Shown: one piece after another, positions 20,068 to 28,782 of the stretch | How the letters are laid out: each line of letters begins with the position of its first letter | Numbering within the stretch: the stretch's first letter is position 1 | Assembly (NCBI GenBank): GCA_963800335.1 | Contig: CAWDAN010000001.1 | Coordinates: 248,001-312,000 of the forward strand | Length of the DNA: 64,000 bases | From: Flavisphingopyxis sp963800335 | Lineage (GTDB): Bacteria > Pseudomonadota > Alphaproteobacteria > Sphingomonadales > Sphingomonadaceae | Direction of reading: 5' to 3' | Translations under genes and position numbers: made by a program | The notes under the pieces: generated by a model | What the model was told of the DNA's origin: nothing | The model's input: the letters and a program-made list of their open reading frames with translations, nothing else | Database searches by the model: none

Positions 20068-21020
20068 ACGCCTACAGCGCGGCACTCGCCGCAGATCTCG
20101 GCGCCCTTGAAGGCGCGCCGCCGGCTGCGCCGCTGACCGCACTCGCGCGCATTTACCTGACCTATGGCTGGCGGCATCGCCGGCTGCCGCAACTCGCCGA
20201 TCCGGTCCGCTTCACCGACCTTGTCCAGTGGCGCAAGCTGTTCGACCATGATCCGCGCCAGCCGCGCCTCGCCGACAAGGTCGCTGCCAAGGCCTATGCC
20301 CGCCGCCTGCTCGGCGACGAATGGATCACGCCGACGCTGTGGCACGGCGATGTCCTGCCCGAACGACCCGACTGGACGGGACCATTCGTCGTCAAGTCGC
20401 GCCACGGCTGCAACCAGACGCGCTTCGTGCGGAGCGGGGCCGAGGATTGGGATGAGATCCGCCGCGCCGCCGCCGGCTGGATGACCACGCGCTACGGCTA
20501 TTGGCTCGACGAATGGCTTTATCGCGAGATCCCGCGCGGCATCCTGGTCGAGCCGTTCATCGGCGACGGCGGGTCGCTGCCGGTCGATTACAAGCTTTAC
20601 GTCTTCGGCGGGCGCGTCACGCACATCCAGGTCCATCTCGACCGCGAGCACGACCATCGCTGGATGCTGTTCACGCCCGACTGGCGGCGGCGTTCGGCGG
20701 CAAGCGCCGATGCCGACCCGCCGCGTCCCCGATCGCTCGACGCGATGATCGCTGCGGCCGAAACACTGGGGCAGGGTTTCGATTTCGTCCGCACCGATTT
20801 CTACGAAGTCGGCGGGCGCCCGCTGTTCGGCGAAATGACCTTTTATCCAGGTTCTGGTCTGGACCCGTTCGATCCCGACGACCTCGATCTTGAACTCGGC
20901 GCTTTGTGGCGTGCAGCGCGCGATTTCGCGCCGCCAGCACCCGCGCCGTCGTCTTCGGCGATCTGGCATGGATTGCTCGATGGCCTAACCGACGATCACC
21001 CGGCTACCCGATCGGCGTGA
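20064..21020 (+). CDS. TupA-like ATP-grasp amidoligase
   Basis: 318 residues from GTG 20064, whose GTGA overlaps the stop of the DUF1989 gene, indicating translational coupling. ATP-grasp landmarks are PFVVKSRHGCNQTRFV (nucleotide-binding strand), ILVEPFIGDGGSLPVDYKLY, VFGGRVTHIQVHLDRE and FVRTDFYEVGGRPLFGEMTF with Mg-binding acidic residues, followed by YPGSGLDPFDP. The named relative TupA is a teichuronopeptide ligase. Family members join a carboxylate to an amine using ATP. This position, in a row with EgtB, EgtD, a GntA-like hydroxylase and a DUF1989 protein, suggests conjugation of a small metabolite. The last 17 bp overlap the convergent nupC gene. Confidence 0.82.
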   Translation: MNAYSAALAADLGALEGAPPAAPLTALARIYLTYGWRHRRLPQLADPVRFTDLVQWRKLFDHDPRQPRLADKVAAKAYARRLLGDEWITPTLWHGDVLPERPDWTGPFVVKSRHGCNQTRFVRSGAEDWDEIRRAAAGWMTTRYGYWLDEWLYREIPRGILVEPFIGDGGSLPVDYKLYVFGGRVTHIQVHLDREHDHRWMLFTPDWRRRSAASADADPPRPRSLDAMIAAAETLGQGFDFVRTDFYEVGGRPLFGEMTFYPGSGLDPFDPDDLDLELGALWRAARDFAPPAPAPSSSAIWHGLLDGLTDDHPATRSA

Positions 21021-22263
21021 TCCCGGTCGTCGAGATGATGATCCCCGCCAGCGCCGCCGACATCAGGTTGGCGAGGCTGCCCGCGATCAGCGCGCGGATG
21101 CCGAGCCGCGCGATCATCGGGCGCTGGTTGGGGGCGAGCCCGCCGGTCACCGCCATCTGGATCGCGATCGAGCTGAAATTGGCAAAACCGCACAGCGAGA
21201 AGGTGACGACCGCGATCGTGTAGGGCGACAGCGTCCCCTGGATCGTGCCGAGTTCGATGAATGCCACGAATTCGTTGAGCACCAGCTTGGTGCCGAACAG
21301 GCCGCCCGCCTGGCCCGCTTCGGCGGCAGGCACGTTGAGCATCATCATGACCGGCTGGAAGACATAGCCGACGAGTTGCTGGAAGCTCAAATCGGGCTGG
21401 CCGAACCAGCCGCCGACCGCGCCAAGCAGGCCGTTGGCGAGCGCGACGAGCGCGACGAAGGCAAGCACCATCGCGCCGACCGCGACTGCCAGCTTGACGC
21501 CGGTCTGAGCGCCCTGGGCGGCGGCCATGATGACGTTGGCGGGACGTTCGTCGGCATGGCTCGCATCGGCCAGCTCGACGGGTTCGATGCCGATGTCTTC
21601 GGGGTTATCGGGGACGATCATCTTGGCCATCAGGATGCCGCCCGGTGCCGACATGAAGCTTGCGGCGAGGAGATAGGGGAGCAACTGCTCGCCGATGACG
21701 CTGGCATAAGCGGCGAGGATCGTGCCCGCGACGCCTGCCATGCCGACGGTCATCACGGTGAACAGTTGCGCCTTGGTCAGGCCGGCGAGATAGGGCTTGA
21801 TCACCAGCGGGCTTTCCGACTGGCCGACGAAGATGTTGGCTGCCGCGCCGAGACTTTCGACCTTGGTGATGCCGGTGACCCACTGGATCGCGCCGCCGAC
21901 CCATTTGATGATCAGCTGCATCACGCCGAGATAATAGAGAATCGAGATCAGCGAGGCGAAGAACACGATCACCGGCAGCGCGCCCAATGCAAAGGTGTTG
22001 GCGAGCGGGTTGGTCGCGCTCGGGCCGAACAGGAATTCGGTGCCCTTGTTGGCATAGCCGAGCAGGCTGGCGACGCCCATCGAGAGCGTCCGGATCACAG
22101 CGCGACCGCCCGACGTGCCGAGGACGAGAAAGGCGAAGCCTGCCTGCAAGGCGAACGCGGCGCCAACGACGCGCGGGCGGATCGCGCGGCGATTGGTCGA
22201 CAGCGCAAAGGCGATTGCCAGGATGACGACGATGCCGCCCAGTCCGATCAGGAAATTATACAT
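21004..22263 (-). CDS. nupC: NupC/CNT family nucleoside transporter
   Basis: 419 residues of alternating hydrophobic segments. Family features: TLSMGVASLLGYANKGTEFL, FGPSATNPLANTFALGALPVI, MFVGQSESPLV-type motif (NIFVGQSESPLVIKPYLAG), GTILAAYASV, and the C-terminal LNEFVAFIELG and CGFANFSSIAIQM. It is a concentrative nucleoside symporter of the inner membrane. The stop region overlaps the convergent ATP-grasp gene by 17 bp and no terminator separates them. Confidence 0.93.
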   Translation of the reverse strand: MYNFLIGLGGIVVILAIAFALSTNRRAIRPRVVGAAFALQAGFAFLVLGTSGGRAVIRTLSMGVASLLGYANKGTEFLFGPSATNPLANTFALGALPVIVFFASLISILYYLGVMQLIIKWVGGAIQWVTGITKVESLGAAANIFVGQSESPLVIKPYLAGLTKAQLFTVMTVGMAGVAGTILAAYASVIGEQLLPYLLAASFMSAPGGILMAKMIVPDNPEDIGIEPVELADASHADERPANVIMAAAQGAQTGVKLAVAVGAMVLAFVALVALANGLLGAVGGWFGQPDLSFQQLVGYVFQPVMMMLNVPAAEAGQAGGLFGTKLVLNEFVAFIELGTIQGTLSPYTIAVVTFSLCGFANFSSIAIQMAVTGGLAPNQRPMIARLGIRALIAGSLANLMSAALAGIIISTTGITPIG

Positions 22264-22402
22264 ATTTTACCGCCCCTCCCCGGGCATTTCGCGCTGGCAT
22301 AGCGGCAGAGGCGACGGTGCGGAAGCATCAAAACCATCGGCCGCTGCGCAACTTGGCAGCAACGGCTTTCACAGCAGCGCAAAGCCCGTTATGCGAAGGC
22401 GC

Positions 22403-23116
22403 ATGACATCGACCCCCGACGCGCCCGGCGCGACCGCCACCCCCGTCTTCGCTCCTGCCGACGCATCGCTGTCGCAGCCGGTCGCCGCGCAGATTCCCCG
22501 ATCGCTATTCGTCCTGTCGGTGTTCTACGGCGGCATGGTCTGCATCGCCGGCGTGCTCGGCAACAAGCAGGTCGCGCTGGGCCCGCTCGCGGTCGAGGCG
22601 GGCATTTTCGCCTTTCTCCTGCTCGTCGTCGTATCGAGCGCGGTTGCCGAGCTGCATGGCCGCAGCGTCGCCAACCGGCTGGTCCGCTATGGCTTCATCC
22701 CGCTGATCACGTCGATCCTGCTCGCGCTGCTCGTTCTCTTCCTGCCCGCATCGCCGGGGATGGAGCCCGAGCGGCTCGGCGCATTCGACATGATGATGCG
22801 CGCGACGCCGCGGATCTGGGTCGCGGGAATCATCGCCTATGGCGTGTCGCAGACGCTCAACGTCTCGATCTTCAGCGCGCTGCGCCGTCCCGGCGGCAGC
22901 TTCCTGTGGATCCGCGGCGCGGTCGCCGGCGTGCTCAGCCAGATCGTCGATACGCTGCTCTTCATCACCGTCGCCTTTTACGGCATCTTCCCGATCACCG
23001 GGCTGCTCGCCGGGCAGCTGCTCGCCAAGGTGACGTTGTCGATCGTCCTCGTGCCGGTTTTGATTCAGGCGTGCGTCGCCTTCGGCAAATGGCTCGATCG
23101 GCCCGCCGACGCCTGA
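22403..23116 (+). CDS. yhhQ: Queuosine precursor transporter (YhhQ, COG1738)
   Basis: 237 residues from ATG 22403, with GAAGG (22394-22398) upstream; ATG 22391 is an alternative. Six or so membrane segments, with VLSVFYGGMVCIAGVLGNKQ, VVSSAVAELHGRSVANRLV and the charged SQTLNVSIFSALRR loop and QIVDTLLFITVAFYG, as in YhhQ. It imports preQ0/preQ1. With gluQ in the same window it indicates a queuosine-modified tRNA-Asp. The first ~35 residues are non-hydrophobic. Confidence 0.88.
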   Translation: MTSTPDAPGATATPVFAPADASLSQPVAAQIPRSLFVLSVFYGGMVCIAGVLGNKQVALGPLAVEAGIFAFLLLVVVSSAVAELHGRSVANRLVRYGFIPLITSILLALLVLFLPASPGMEPERLGAFDMMMRATPRIWVAGIIAYGVSQTLNVSIFSALRRPGGSFLWIRGAVAGVLSQIVDTLLFITVAFYGIFPITGLLAGQLLAKVTLSIVLVPVLIQACVAFGKWLDRPADA

Positions 23117-23200
23117 CGATCTCGCGGTGGCGGGCTGTTCAGGGCTGTGCTAGTCGGCTAAGGCGGCGTTCGCCCTCCGATGCCTCATGTGGAAGCCTTT

Positions 23201-23491
23201 ATGCTCGTCATCGTCCAAATTCTTTCGATCCTGCTGACCGTCGCCTGGTGGATCATCATCATCCAGGCGGTGATGAGCTGGCTGATCGCGTTCAACGTCA
23301 TCAACACCTACAACGACTTCGTCGCCAACATCTGGACCGCGCTCGACAAGATGACGCAGCCGATCTACCGGCCGATCCGCAAGATCATGCCCGATTTCGG
23401 CGCGCTCGACCTGTCGCCGATGGTCGTCCTGATCCTGATCCTGATCCTCCAGAGCGTCATCCTGCCCGCCATGCTGCGGGCGGCGGGATAA
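23201..23491 (+). CDS. YggT family membrane protein
   Basis: 96 residues from ATG 23201 with GGAAG at 23191-23195; an upstream in-frame ATG (23180) would add seven residues. Two hydrophobic helices flank the signature MTQPIYRPIRKIMPDFGALDLSP, typical of YggT (CCB3-related, cell-division/osmotic protein). It is followed 7 bp later by folD. Confidence 0.9.
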   Translation: MLVIVQILSILLTVAWWIIIIQAVMSWLIAFNVINTYNDFVANIWTALDKMTQPIYRPIRKIMPDFGALDLSPMVVLILILILQSVILPAMLRAAG

Positions 23492-23498
23492 GCGGCGC

Positions 23499-24393
23499 AT
23501 GACCGCCGAGATCATCGACGGAAAAGCCTTCGCGCTCGACCTGCGCGAACGCGTCGCTGCGCTGTCGGCCGACTTTCGCCGCCAAGGCGGGTCGCCAGCC
23601 GGGCCTCGCCGTCGTCCTTGTCGGCGACGATCCGGCGAGCCAGGTCTATGTCCGCGCCAAGGGCAAGGCGACGCTCGCCGCGGGCATGCTCAGCTTCGAA
23701 CACCGGCTGCCGGCCAGCGCGAGCGAGGACGAGGTCCGCGCGCTCGTCCAGCAGCTCAACGCCGACGATGCGGTCGATGGCATCCTCGTCCAGCTGCCGC
23801 TGCCCGATCATATCGACGAACATGCGGTCATCACCACGATCGACGCGGGCAAGGACGTCGACGGCTTCACGCCAGAAAATGTCGGTCGGCTCGCTTCGGG
23901 CCTCGACGGCTTCGTGCCGTGCACGCCATTGGGCTGCCTGATGTTGCTCAAGGACCGGCTCGGCGATCTCGCCGGGCTCGACGCGATCGTTATCGGTCGA
24001 TCGAACATCGTCGGCAAGCCGATGGCGGCATTGCTGCTCGGCGCGAGCTGCACCGTGACAATCGCGCATTCGAAGACGCGCGACCTGCCCGCCAAGGTCC
24101 GCGCCGCCGATATCGTCGTCGCCGCGGTCGGCCGCGCGGGAATGATCAAGGGCGACTGGCTCAAGCCCGGCGCGACGGTGATCGACGTCGGTATCAACCG
24201 TATTGCGGGCGACGAGCCCGGCACGACGCGGCTCGTCGGCGATGTCGATTTTGCAGGTGCAATGGCGCATGCCGGCGCGATCACGCCCGTGCCCGGCGGC
24301 GTCGGCCCGATGACGATCGCGGTGCTGTTGCGTAATACTCTCGTCGCCGCCCATCGGCGCGCCGGCGTCGTTCTTGCCAGGGACGCGATATGA
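23499..24393 (+). CDS. folD: Bifunctional methylenetetrahydrofolate dehydrogenase/cyclohydrolase FolD, one frameshift at ~23575
   Basis: Start ATG 23499. MTAEIIDGKAFALDLRERV then breaks. Removing one T from the TTT run at about 23575 restores DFAAKAGRQPGLAVVLVGDD and the rest of the protein to 24393. Motifs: SQVYVRAKGKA (catalytic lysine region), DGILVQLPLPDHI, DVDGFTPENVGRL, CTPLGCLMLL, IVIGRSNIVGKPMA, HSKTRDL, GVGPMTIAVLLRNT. About 298 residues repaired. It interconverts one-carbon folate units with NADP. The last codon overlaps the next start (ATGA). Confidence 0.95.
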
Positions 24394-25067
24394 CCCGATC
24401 TGCCCCGCTCGCGATGCTCCTTGCCGCGACCGCGCTGCTCGCCGGATGTGCCGCGAACCGCGTGCCCGATGCGCTCGGCAACCGTCCGCTGCTGGCCAAT
24501 CCCAGCGCAGTCATCGCGACCGAGATCGCCTTTGCCCGCGCCGCGCAGGACGACGGACAATGGACCGCGTTCCGGCGCTTTGCCACCGATGATGCCGACA
24601 TGTTCGTTCCCGCACGCGTAAAGGCGCAGGACTGGCTCAAGGGTCGCGCCGATCCGGCGCAGGCGGTGCGCTGGCAGCCGCAAAGCGTCGTCATGTCGTG
24701 CGACGGCAATGCCGCGGTATCGACCGGCGCATGGCAGCGCCCAGACGGCAGCCAGGGCTATTTCACGACGGTCTGGCGGCGCGAGGGCGATGGCCGCTGG
24801 AAATGGGTGCTCGACCATGGCGATACGCTCGCCGCACCGCGCGGTTCGTCCGACGCGATCTCTTCGCGCCTTGCCTCGTGCAAGGCGCTGCCCGCCGCGC
24901 TCCCCGCCGCAACGGCGACGGGCGATGTGAAACAGGGCGCGTCGCGCGACCGCAGCCTCGTCTGGTCCTCGGCGGTTGCACCCGACGGGTCGCGCACGGT
25001 CCGTGCGCAGCTGTGGAACGGGACGGCGTTCGAGACGGTGCTTGAAGACAGGGTCGCTGCCGAATAA
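24390..25067 (+). CDS. Putative lipoprotein of unknown function (SnoaL/DUF4440-like)
   Basis: 225 residues. Lipoprotein signal MTRSAPLAMLLAATALLAGC with cysteine about 20. The central part (IATEIAFARAAQDDGQWTAF, RRFATDDADMFVP ... GAWQRPDGSQGYFTTVWRRE ... WKWVLDHGD) resembles a DUF4440/SnoaL-like alpha-beta barrel, typical of periplasmic proteins of sphingomonads. The function is unknown. It starts inside the last codon of folD (ATGA overlap), so it is translationally coupled but probably unrelated in function. Confidence 0.78.
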   Translation: MTRSAPLAMLLAATALLAGCAANRVPDALGNRPLLANPSAVIATEIAFARAAQDDGQWTAFRRFATDDADMFVPARVKAQDWLKGRADPAQAVRWQPQSVVMSCDGNAAVSTGAWQRPDGSQGYFTTVWRREGDGRWKWVLDHGDTLAAPRGSSDAISSRLASCKALPAALPAATATGDVKQGASRDRSLVWSSAVAPDGSRTVRAQLWNGTAFETVLEDRVAAE

Positions 25068-25097
25068 GGCGCGGCGGCGCGCGCAACGGGATATTCC

Positions 25098-25718
25098 ATG
25101 ACCGAGCTTTTCATCTCTGCCTTCATAACCTTCCTGGTGATCGTCGATCCGCCGGGCTGTACGCCGATTTATGCCAGCCTGACGACCGGCGCGACGCCGG
25201 CGCAGCGCAACGCGATGGCGATCCGCGCGATTGTCGTGTCGGCGGGCATATTGCTCGTCTTCGCATTGTTCGGCCACGCGCTGCTCGGCGCGCTCGGGAT
25301 CGATCTCGAAAGCTTTCGCATCGCCGGCGGCATCATGCTGTTCCTCATTGCGCTCGAGATGGTGTTCGAAAAGCGCACCCAGCGGCGCGAGGAGCGCGCA
25401 CAGGAAATCATCGACGATCCCGAGATCGAAGACGTCTCGATCTTTCCGATGGCGATGCCGATGATCGCCGGTCCGGGCTCGATCGCTTCGGTGATGCTGC
25501 TGATGGGAACCTCGACCGACTGGGCGACGCGCGGCGTCATCCTCGGCGCGCTCGGCCTCGTCCTGCTCATCACGCTCGCCGCGCTGCTCGCCGCCGGTCC
25601 GCTGATGAAGCTGCTCGGCGAGCGGATGGAAATCGTCATCACCCGCGTGCTCGGCGTCCTGCTCGCTGCACTGGCGGCACAATTCGTCATCGACGGGCTG
25701 CGCGCCAGCTTCGCCTGA
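25098..25718 (+). CDS. MarC family integral membrane protein
   Basis: 206 residues, six predicted helices. Conserved beginning FISAFITFLVIVDPPGCTPIYASLT, with the middle DDPEIEDVSIFPMAMPMIAGPGSIASVM containing the MAxPxxAGPG motif of MarC. A predicted transporter of unknown substrate. An intrinsic terminator follows at 25739-25770. Confidence 0.92.
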   Translation: MTELFISAFITFLVIVDPPGCTPIYASLTTGATPAQRNAMAIRAIVVSAGILLVFALFGHALLGALGIDLESFRIAGGIMLFLIALEMVFEKRTQRREERAQEIIDDPEIEDVSIFPMAMPMIAGPGSIASVMLLMGTSTDWATRGVILGALGLVLLITLAALLAAGPLMKLLGERMEIVITRVLGVLLAALAAQFVIDGLRASFA

Positions 25719-25738
25719 GGGCGCCAGCATTTATCCCA

Positions 25739-25770
25739 CGAAAAAGGGGCCGATCGCTCGGCCCCTTCGT
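25739..25770. terminator. Bidirectional intrinsic terminator
   Basis: GGGGCCGA (25746-25753), TCGC loop, TCGGCCCC (25758-25765), preceded by AAAAA and followed by TTCGTCGTT. It lies between the convergent marC (ends 25718) and the OmpA lipoprotein gene (stop at 25791). The A-run upstream serves the minus strand better than the plus. Confidence 0.8.
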
Positions 25771-25790
25771 CGTTCTGACTGTCGTCGCGT

Positions 25791-26477
25791 TTAGCGAACG
25801 GCGTTGACGTCGTTCTGCGTGACCGGCGAGATGCGGATCTCGACGCGGCGGTTGCAGCGCTTGCCGGCTTCGGTGCTTTCGTCGCACTTCAGCTGCGTTT
25901 CGCCGAAGCCCTGCGTCGCCATGCGCGCCTGCTGGACGCCGCGGCTGGCGAGGTAGTTTGCGACCGAGCGCGCGCGCTGTTCGGACAGCGTCTGGTTGTA
26001 CTGGGCGCTGCCCGACGAATCGGTGTGGCCGTAAACGTCGATATAGGTGCTCGGATACTGGACCAGAGTCTGCGAAACCTGGTTGAGGACCGAGGCGGCG
26101 CTCGGGCTGACCGTCGCGCTGTTGAGTGCGAAGGTCACGTCGCCCGGCATGTCGAGGACGAGCTGGTCGCCGTCGCGCACGACGTTGACGTCGGTGCCCG
26201 CGGTCTGTTCACGCAGCTTCTTTTCCTGCTGGTCCATGTAATAGCCAACGCCCGCACCGGCGACTGCGCCGATGCCCGCGCCGACGATTTCGGCGGTGCG
26301 GCTGTTGCGGCCGCCGATGAGGTCGCCGAGCAGATAGCCTGCGCCGGTGCCGAGGACGCCGCCGATGGCAGCCTTCGAGATTTTCTTGTTGCCGGTCACC
26401 GGATCGGTGACGCAGCCGGTCGTAATCATGGCGATCGCCATGCCGACGCCGGTCAGGAATTTGGTGGTATTCTTCAT
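25791..26477 (-). CDS. OmpA family lipoprotein (YMGG-like glycine-zipper plus OmpA domain)
   Basis: 228 residues from ATG 26477 with AAGGGAT upstream. Lipoprotein signal MKNTTKFLTGVGMAIAMITTGC. Then a glycine-zipper (GGVLGTGAGYLLGDLIGG, VGAGIGAVAGAGVGYYMD) and a C-terminal OmpA/Pal peptidoglycan-binding domain (VYGHTDSSGSAQYNQTLSEQ, RARSVANYLASRGV, CNRRVEIRISPV). It probably anchors the envelope to peptidoglycan, as a second OmpA-like lipoprotein besides Pal in this window. Confidence 0.92.
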   Translation of the reverse strand: MKNTTKFLTGVGMAIAMITTGCVTDPVTGNKKISKAAIGGVLGTGAGYLLGDLIGGRNSRTAEIVGAGIGAVAGAGVGYYMDQQEKKLREQTAGTDVNVVRDGDQLVLDMPGDVTFALNSATVSPSAASVLNQVSQTLVQYPSTYIDVYGHTDSSGSAQYNQTLSEQRARSVANYLASRGVQQARMATQGFGETQLKCDESTEAGKRCNRRVEIRISPVTQNDVNAVR

Positions 26478-26687
26478 GATGTATCCCTTTCGTCTGGGTG
26501 CTTGGTCGCTTCCCACAACTGGCTGATCAAACGGTGGACGCGGGCGATTGTTCCGTTTGCGCATCATGTCGCGACGATTGCGCAGTTGTCTGGCGAGCCG
26601 CTAGCCGCTTATAGGCCATGGCGTGGCCATGTTCTCGCTCCTCGTACGATCTGACAGCGCCGCCGGGACGCCCGCAGCGGTGACGCG

Positions 26688-28022
26688 ATGACGCCCTTTC
26701 CCTGGACCGATGCGCTCGTGATCCTGGCGCTCGTCGCGCTCAACGGCATCTTCGCGATGTCCGAGCTGGCGATCGTTTCGGCGCGCCGCCCGCGCCTCCA
26801 GGCGATGGAAAAAGCGGGCCATCGCGGCGCGCGCGTCGCACTCGCGCTGGCCGCCGATCCGGGCAAGTTCCTCTCGATCGTCCAGGTCGGCATCACGCTG
26901 ATCGGGATCATCGCCGGCGCCTATTCGGGCGCCAGCCTCGGCGGTCCGGTTGGTGAACGCTTCGTCGTCTGGTTCGGTCTTGCGCCGGACACGGCTGCGA
27001 CGCTCGGCTTCGCGCTCGTCATCGGGCTGACCACTTACGCTTCGCTGATCGTCGGCGAGCTCGTCCCCAAGCAGTTTGCGCTGCGCAATCCCGAACCGAT
27101 CGCCGCGGCGATGGCGCGGCCGATGCTGTGGCTGTCGATCGTCTCGGCGCCGATCGTCTGGCTGCTCGACAGCAGCAGCGCGCTGATCTTCCGCCTGCTG
27201 CGCCTTAACCGCGAATCGAAGGAACACGTCACCGCCGAGGAAATCCACCTCGTCATGATCGAGGCCGCGCGCGCCGGCGTGATCGAGGAAAGCGAGCGCG
27301 CAATCATTTCGGGTGTCGTCCGCCTCGCCGACCGGCCGGTGCGCGAAGTGATGACGCCGCGGCCCGAAATCGACTGGCTCGACATCGACGCCGATCCCGC
27401 CACGACGCGCGCGCAGATCCTCGCCTCGCCGCACACGCGCCTGCCCGTCGCGCGCGGTTCGGTCGACGACATCGTCGGTGTCGTCGGCTTGCGCGATATC
27501 GTCCGCGTCCTGCTCGAAGGTGGCGAGCCCGATCTTGCCGCGCTGATGCGGCCGGCCGAAATCCTGCCCGACCAGCTCGACGCGATGGACGCGCTCGGGC
27601 GGCTGCGTACGGTCGAAGTGCCGATGGCGCTGGTCCACGACGAATACGGCCATTTCGAAGGCATCGTGACGCCGTCGGACATTCTCGCGGCGATCGCGGG
27701 CGAATTCGTCTCGGACAAGGATATCGGCACCGACCCCGCGCTGGTCGAGCGCGAAGACGGTTCGGTGCTGATCTCGGGCGGGACCTCGGCCGAGATCCTC
27801 GTCGAACGGCTCGGCATCACGCTGCCCGAGGATCGCGATTACGCCACCGTCGCGGGCCACGCTTTGTGGGTGCTCAAGCGCCTGCCCGAGACCGGCGACC
27901 ATTTTACCGACCAGGGCTGGCGTTTCGAGGTCGTCGACATGGACGGCCGCCGGATCGACAAGCTGCTCGTCAGCGCGATCGAACGCAAACCGCCGCCGCG
28001 CGAAGATGACGACGAGGCCTAG
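26688..28022 (+). CDS. CNNM/CBS-domain membrane protein (hemolysin-type, CorC/HlyC domain)
   Basis: 444 residues. N-terminal DUF21/CNNM transmembrane domain (ALVILALVALNGIFAMSELA, VGITLIGIIAGAYSGASLGG, GELVPKQFALRNPEPIA), then two CBS domains (VMTPRPEIDWLDIDAD, LPVARGSVDDIVGVVGLRD and VEVPMALVHDEYGHFEGIVT) and a C-terminal CorC_HlyC domain (DYATVAGHALWVLKRLPETG, WRFEVVDMDGRRIDKLLV). Family members affect Mg2+/Co2+ handling. The haemolysin name is historical and gives no evidence of toxicity. Confidence 0.93.
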   Translation: MTPFPWTDALVILALVALNGIFAMSELAIVSARRPRLQAMEKAGHRGARVALALAADPGKFLSIVQVGITLIGIIAGAYSGASLGGPVGERFVVWFGLAPDTAATLGFALVIGLTTYASLIVGELVPKQFALRNPEPIAAAMARPMLWLSIVSAPIVWLLDSSSALIFRLLRLNRESKEHVTAEEIHLVMIEAARAGVIEESERAIISGVVRLADRPVREVMTPRPEIDWLDIDADPATTRAQILASPHTRLPVARGSVDDIVGVVGLRDIVRVLLEGGEPDLAALMRPAEILPDQLDAMDALGRLRTVEVPMALVHDEYGHFEGIVTPSDILAAIAGEFVSDKDIGTDPALVEREDGSVLISGGTSAEILVERLGITLPEDRDYATVAGHALWVLKRLPETGDHFTDQGWRFEVVDMDGRRIDKLLVSAIERKPPPREDDDEA

Positions 28023-28087
28023 GCGGTAGCGATGCGGTCGCTTGTCGCTTTGGCCAGAGACCTTTGACCAGGCTCAGCACCCCATCA

Positions 28088-28125
28088 CCCTTCGATACGG
28101 ACCTGCGGTCCTGCTCAGGGCAAAC
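28088..28125. repeat. REP-like intergenic repeat, copy 1
   Basis: About 38 bp beginning CCCTTCGATACGG. The core GGACC-TGC-GGTCC (28099-28111) is a 5-bp hairpin. It matches, in reverse orientation, a second copy at 55798-55835 whose core is GGCCC-GCA-GGGCC, differing by a paired change that keeps the stem. It lies in the gap between the CNNM gene and the convergent helix-hairpin-helix gene. Confidence 0.75.
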
Positions 28126-28139
28126 AAGGAGCTTGCCGT

Positions 28140-28694
28140 TCAGCCGAGCGCGCCGAACTTCGCTTCGAAACCCGCCCGGTCGCCCGCCGCGAGCAGGCGC
28201 GCCTGCTCGGTCCAGTCGTCGCGCCGGATGCGGCCGGCGAAATTGCCCAGCTCGCCGTCGATGCGGTCGATATCGGCCTCGCTCCACGCGGCGATCTGGT
28301 CGAAGCGGGTCACGCCGAGCGCGGCGAGCCGTGCCACCAGCTTGGGCCCGACGCCCTTCATCACCGACAGGTCGTCGCCACCAACCTCTGCTGTCGGAGC
28401 AGCGGCCGGAACCGTATCCGGCGCGGCGGGCAGCGGGTCGATCGTCGGCGGCTGCGCGTTCGTCGGCGGAACCGGCTCGGCCGGGGATGGGGCAGGTGCA
28501 GGCGGATCGGCAAAGGCGTTGCGCTTGGCCGCGACGATATCGGGCTTGCGCGGTTCGAGCGGCGCGCGGGGCTCGTCGCTGGCGATGCGTCCCGCTCGCG
28601 GCTCGCGGCGCGGCACGAAAAAGACCACCGCGGCGACCACGAGCAGCACCGCGATGACGATGACGATCCAGTACTGATTGAGAATATCGGCCAT
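28140..28694 (-). CDS. Membrane-anchored helix-hairpin-helix protein
   Basis: 184 residues. N-terminal single transmembrane helix (IVIVIAVLLVVAAVVFF) followed by a basic segment (PRREPRAGR), a long proline/alanine-rich linker (residues ~30-110) and a C-terminal helix-hairpin-helix domain (DDLSVMKGVGPKLVARLAAL, GVTRFDQIAAWSEADIDRID) of the kind fused to ribosomal protein L21 or NuoE. This suggests a membrane-tethered protein that binds nucleic acid or another HHH partner. The function is unknown. Confidence 0.82.
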   Translation of the reverse strand: MADILNQYWIVIVIAVLLVVAAVVFFVPRREPRAGRIASDEPRAPLEPRKPDIVAAKRNAFADPPAPAPSPAEPVPPTNAQPPTIDPLPAAPDTVPAAAPTAEVGGDDLSVMKGVGPKLVARLAALGVTRFDQIAAWSEADIDRIDGELGNFAGRIRRDDWTEQARLLAAGDRAGFEAKFGALG

Positions 28695-28782
28695 CGGGTG
28701 GCTCCCTGCGAATTAGCGTCAGTGGCTGTCGCACCGGCGCGGAGACTACGCCGCTATCTTGCGCGCGTCCAGCCCCGCTCGA

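Noticed and set aside
22264..22402. preQ1-type riboswitch upstream of yhhQ
   Set aside because: Searched by eye for a compact hairpin with an A-rich tail overlapping the ribosome binding site; none found.
23808..25730. 640-codon open frame on the minus strand
   Set aside because: It runs antisense to folD, the lipoprotein and marC, all with clear family motifs. Its translation is Arg/Ala/Gln-rich, as expected from the complement of GC-rich codons.
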